Of a DNA stretch of 64,000 nucleotides, positions 63,333 to 64,000 are shown piece after piece. The position numbers were made by a program, and so were the translations under genes. Source of the DNA: Desulfuromusa sp. (GTDB lineage: Bacteria; Desulfobacterota; Desulfuromonadia; Desulfuromonadales; Geopsychrobacteraceae). How positions within the stretch are numbered: the first letter of the stretch is position 1; each line of letters opens with the position of its first letter. A model generated the notes under the pieces. It was not told the DNA's origin. It did not search any database and was given only the letters and a program-made list of their open reading frames with translations. Location of the stretch: NCBI GenBank assembly GCA_016744595.1, contig JADGEB010000019.1, positions 1-64,000 of the forward strand, in the 5' to 3' direction.

Positions 63333-63980
63333 TTATTTATCGGTGGGCAACTCCACCAGCTTCTGAGCATCATTCACGATTCCCATAAATGAGCCGCCGC
63401 CCTCCATATTTATCATCTTCACAATATCTGAGAGATCGGCACATTGAACAACAGCCTTGGATTCCCTGTTGATTTCAATCATCCTCGGAGAACTATGGTA
63501 GTCTACAGCCCATTTTTCAGACAAACCTCCATGGCTCGAATTCACAGCTCTTGTTACTGGGACGACTCGTAAATATTTAAAACCTTTCAAGCGAGCTACT
63601 CTTCGATTCATCACATGATCAATGACAAAATCAGCTAGATCGGTATCTGGAAACGCTTGGATGTATGCTCTCCGGTAACCAGTATAATCGACATGAACCC
63701 ATAACTGCCGGGGATCGTGAAGAACTGCCGCTGCTGGTAACTGCCATATGGGAAGACGGGTATCAGGTTTCTCAGCTTCGTATGCCTCAACAAGAAACGC
63801 CTTTTTCTTTGATCGCGGTGTGAGCGGGGCTTGAATCTTCCCCACGTATTCTTCAATTGCACATCTATCTCTTGCTGCAATTGGCACATACAGGCATGGT
63901 AAGAGCCCATTCATCCATGGCATTTGTGCTGCATGTAGATCGATTGGTCGAAGATTCATTTCATCATCAATATCATTCAT
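63333..63980 (-). CDS. Hypothetical 215-residue protein with possible HNH-like residues
   Basis: 215 residues. The central region VIDHVMNRRVARLKGF then LRVVPVTRAVNSSHGGLSEKW is strongly patterned and could contain an HNH/His-Me-type nuclease site (D-H...N...H), but I cannot confirm the fold. The ATG directly follows an in-frame stop near the window end. It is 170 bases upstream of the orphan antitoxin on the same strand. It may be a toxin or an island cargo gene. Confidence 0.5.
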   Translation of the reverse strand: MNDIDDEMNLRPIDLHAAQMPWMNGLLPCLYVPIAARDRCAIEEYVGKIQAPLTPRSKKKAFLVEAYEAEKPDTRLPIWQLPAAAVLHDPRQLWVHVDYTGYRRAYIQAFPDTDLADFVIDHVMNRRVARLKGFKYLRVVPVTRAVNSSHGGLSEKWAVDYHSSPRMIEINRESKAVVQCADLSDIVKMINMEGGGSFMGIVNDAQKLVELPTDK

Positions 63981-64000
63981 AAGATGACAACACTCGTTTC

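Overview
The window reads as the chromosome of a strictly anaerobic Gram-negative bacterium, most likely a delta-proteobacterium of the Desulfuromonas/Pelobacter type. This is inferred from gene content, not from a search: a glycyl radical enzyme, a tungsten aldehyde:ferredoxin oxidoreductase family protein, many oxygen-sensitive Fe-S hydro-lyases, UbiE/MenG and an AsmA-like envelope protein. No rRNA, tRNA or CRISPR array was seen.

Layout. (1) 1-8.5 kb: housekeeping genes (AsmA-like, ubiE, Nudix hydrolase, MBL-fold hydrolase) followed by a flavoprotein, a half-size AbrB-type membrane protein and RarD. (2) 8.6-41.6 kb: a very large catabolic cluster, almost entirely on the minus strand. From its upstream end it encodes an AOR, an MmgE/PrpD protein, a LarA racemase, a LUD protein, a second LarA-like protein, a TRAP transporter (DctP plus fused DctQM), a universal stress protein, an old-yellow-enzyme reductase, a two-gene glycyl radical enzyme and its activase, a soluble fumarate-reductase-like flavoprotein, a FrdA/FrdB pair, a two-subunit fumarase/tartrate-dehydratase-like enzyme, a ferredoxin-cytochrome b membrane protein, citrate-lyase-like CitDE and CitF, an HD protein and two fused aconitase-family enzymes. 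A small plus-strand pair (CMD-family protein and SDR) sits inside it, and a HutC-type GntR regulator is divergent from its head. (3) 43-46.7 kb: ordinary genes (SlyD-like PPIase, SulP transporter, DUF6172, DUF1456). (4) 46.7 kb to the end: an accessory island with two very large tyrosine-recombinase-like proteins, an Xre-RES toxin-antitoxin pair, a nuclease-like/NTPase fusion that may be antiviral, a WYL regulator upstream of a lipase operon, an orphan chimeric antitoxin, IS3 remnants and a decayed gene.

How the genes may work together. The cluster looks like a complete uptake-and-degradation route for an unidentified organic acid: TRAP import, racemisation of a hydroxy acid, radical chemistry by the glycyl radical enzyme, reduction or oxidation of C=C bonds by OYE and FrdA-like flavoproteins, hydration and isomerisation by fumarase- and aconitase-family enzymes, and final C-C cleavage by a citrate-lyase-like enzyme. 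FrdAB and the cytochrome b protein could connect the electrons to the quinone pool. The substrate cannot be named from sequence alone.

The most striking observation is that the glycyl radical enzyme is split into a 751-residue catalytic subunit, which has the active-site Cys, and a separate 96-residue subunit carrying the radical glycine, each with its own ribosome binding site. A second is that the acyl-carrier domain of the CitDE fusion has Arg where the prosthetic-group Ser is expected.
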